The notes beneath the pieces were generated by a model. It searched no databases. It was not told the DNA's origin and worked only from the letters and a program-made list of their open reading frames with translations. A program made the position numbers and the translations under genes. A stretch of DNA of 64,000 bases from an uncultured Collinsella sp. (GTDB lineage: Bacteria > Actinomycetota > Coriobacteriia > Coriobacteriales > Coriobacteriaceae): contig CAKUGR010000008.1 of the NCBI GenBank assembly GCA_934654775.1, positions 1-64,000 of the forward strand. The letters run 5' to 3'. Positions 63,884-64,000 of the stretch are shown one piece after another. Every line of letters starts with the position of its first letter. Within the stretch, counting starts at the first letter, position 1.

Positions 63884-64000
63884 ATGAGTTTGGGAACGCT
63901 GACCGTTAACGGTCGCAAGGATGGCTTTTTGTGCGAGGGCAAGCCGTTCTTTTGGTTTGCCGACACGTGCTGGAGCGCGTTTACCAGCATTCCCGAGGCC
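63884..64000 (+). CDS. Apiosidase-like (DUF4038) glycoside hydrolase, 3' partial
   Basis: 39 codons from ATG 63884 (AAAGGA 7 bases upstream; an ATG six bases earlier is too close) run off the right edge. The visible sequence ends with LCEGKPFFWFADTCWSAF, the first strand motif of the apiosidase-like barrel, equivalent to DGTPFFWLGDTHWEFA in the gene at 21647. Here no DUF5060 domain precedes it. Its remaining length and catalytic residues cannot be seen. Confidence 0.65.
   Translation, partial: MSLGTLTVNGRKDGFLCEGKPFFWFADTCWSAFTSIPEA

Overview
The window is GC-rich DNA with dense, mostly co-directional gene blocks and very many sugar phosphotransferase (PTS) genes. The gene set (NRAMP-related carrier of the type described in Eggerthella, luxS, several PTS/GH1 clusters, frequent palindromic intergenic repeats) suggests a gut Coriobacteriia such as Collinsella. 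This assignment is an inference from gene content; no rRNA or tRNA gene is present to anchor it.

Layout. 1-8.4 kb: a DUF362 ferredoxin-like protein cut by the left edge, an alpha/beta hydrolase, a hemolysin III family membrane protein, a TlyC/CNNM-type protein, a stand-alone protein resembling the N-terminal domain of cyanophycin synthetase, a YtxH/PRC-barrel pair, and a membrane-anchored polysaccharide deacetylase homologue that has lost its metal ligands. 8.4-12 kb: a structured leader, then a PRC/MgtE-N/CBS membrane protein and an NRAMP-related carrier, probably a Mg2+ or Mn2+ uptake unit, followed by a MITE-like element. 12.2-14.5 kb: an OatA-like O-acyltransferase. 14.7-19 kb: a ribokinase-nucleoside hydrolase pair, a ROK kinase and two convergent LacI regulators.

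20.1-30.4 kb is the most striking part: an alpha/beta hydrolase, a DUF5060/apiosidase-like glycosidase, a lactose/cellobiose-type PTS (IIC, IIB, IIA), a fucose-isomerase-like sugar isomerase, a split transketolase (two subunits) and an FGGY kinase. Isomerase, split transketolase and FGGY kinase together match the known non-oxidative D-apiose pathway, and the glycosidase belongs to the apiosidase-like fold, so I propose a PTS-coupled apiose-glycoside utilisation locus. A second apiosidase-like gene begins at the right edge.

30.5-49.6 kb holds two related beta-glucoside/chitobiose-like modules built from RpiR regulators, five GH1 glycosidases, two ChbG/YdjC deacetylases, two PTS permeases and a ROK kinase. 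They are separated by an IS21 remnant, luxS, a DUF4867 gene, an AAA ATPase and duplicated palindromic repeats. 50-54 kb is a sensor operon: a membrane sensor without kinase domain, a histidine kinase and a LuxR-type regulator, preceded by three 19-bp direct repeats. 54-58.4 kb (minus strand) is an SPFH/zinc-ribbon/lipoprotein envelope-stress-type operon. 58.6-64 kb holds a DUF1593 nucleoside-hydrolase-like protein, a large esterase, a glucose/beta-glucoside-type PTS IIBC under several TAAAC/GTTTA palindromes, and the partial apiosidase-like gene.

Together the genes describe a bacterium specialised in PTS uptake and intracellular cleavage of plant or host glycosides, with much intergenic palindromic repeat DNA.
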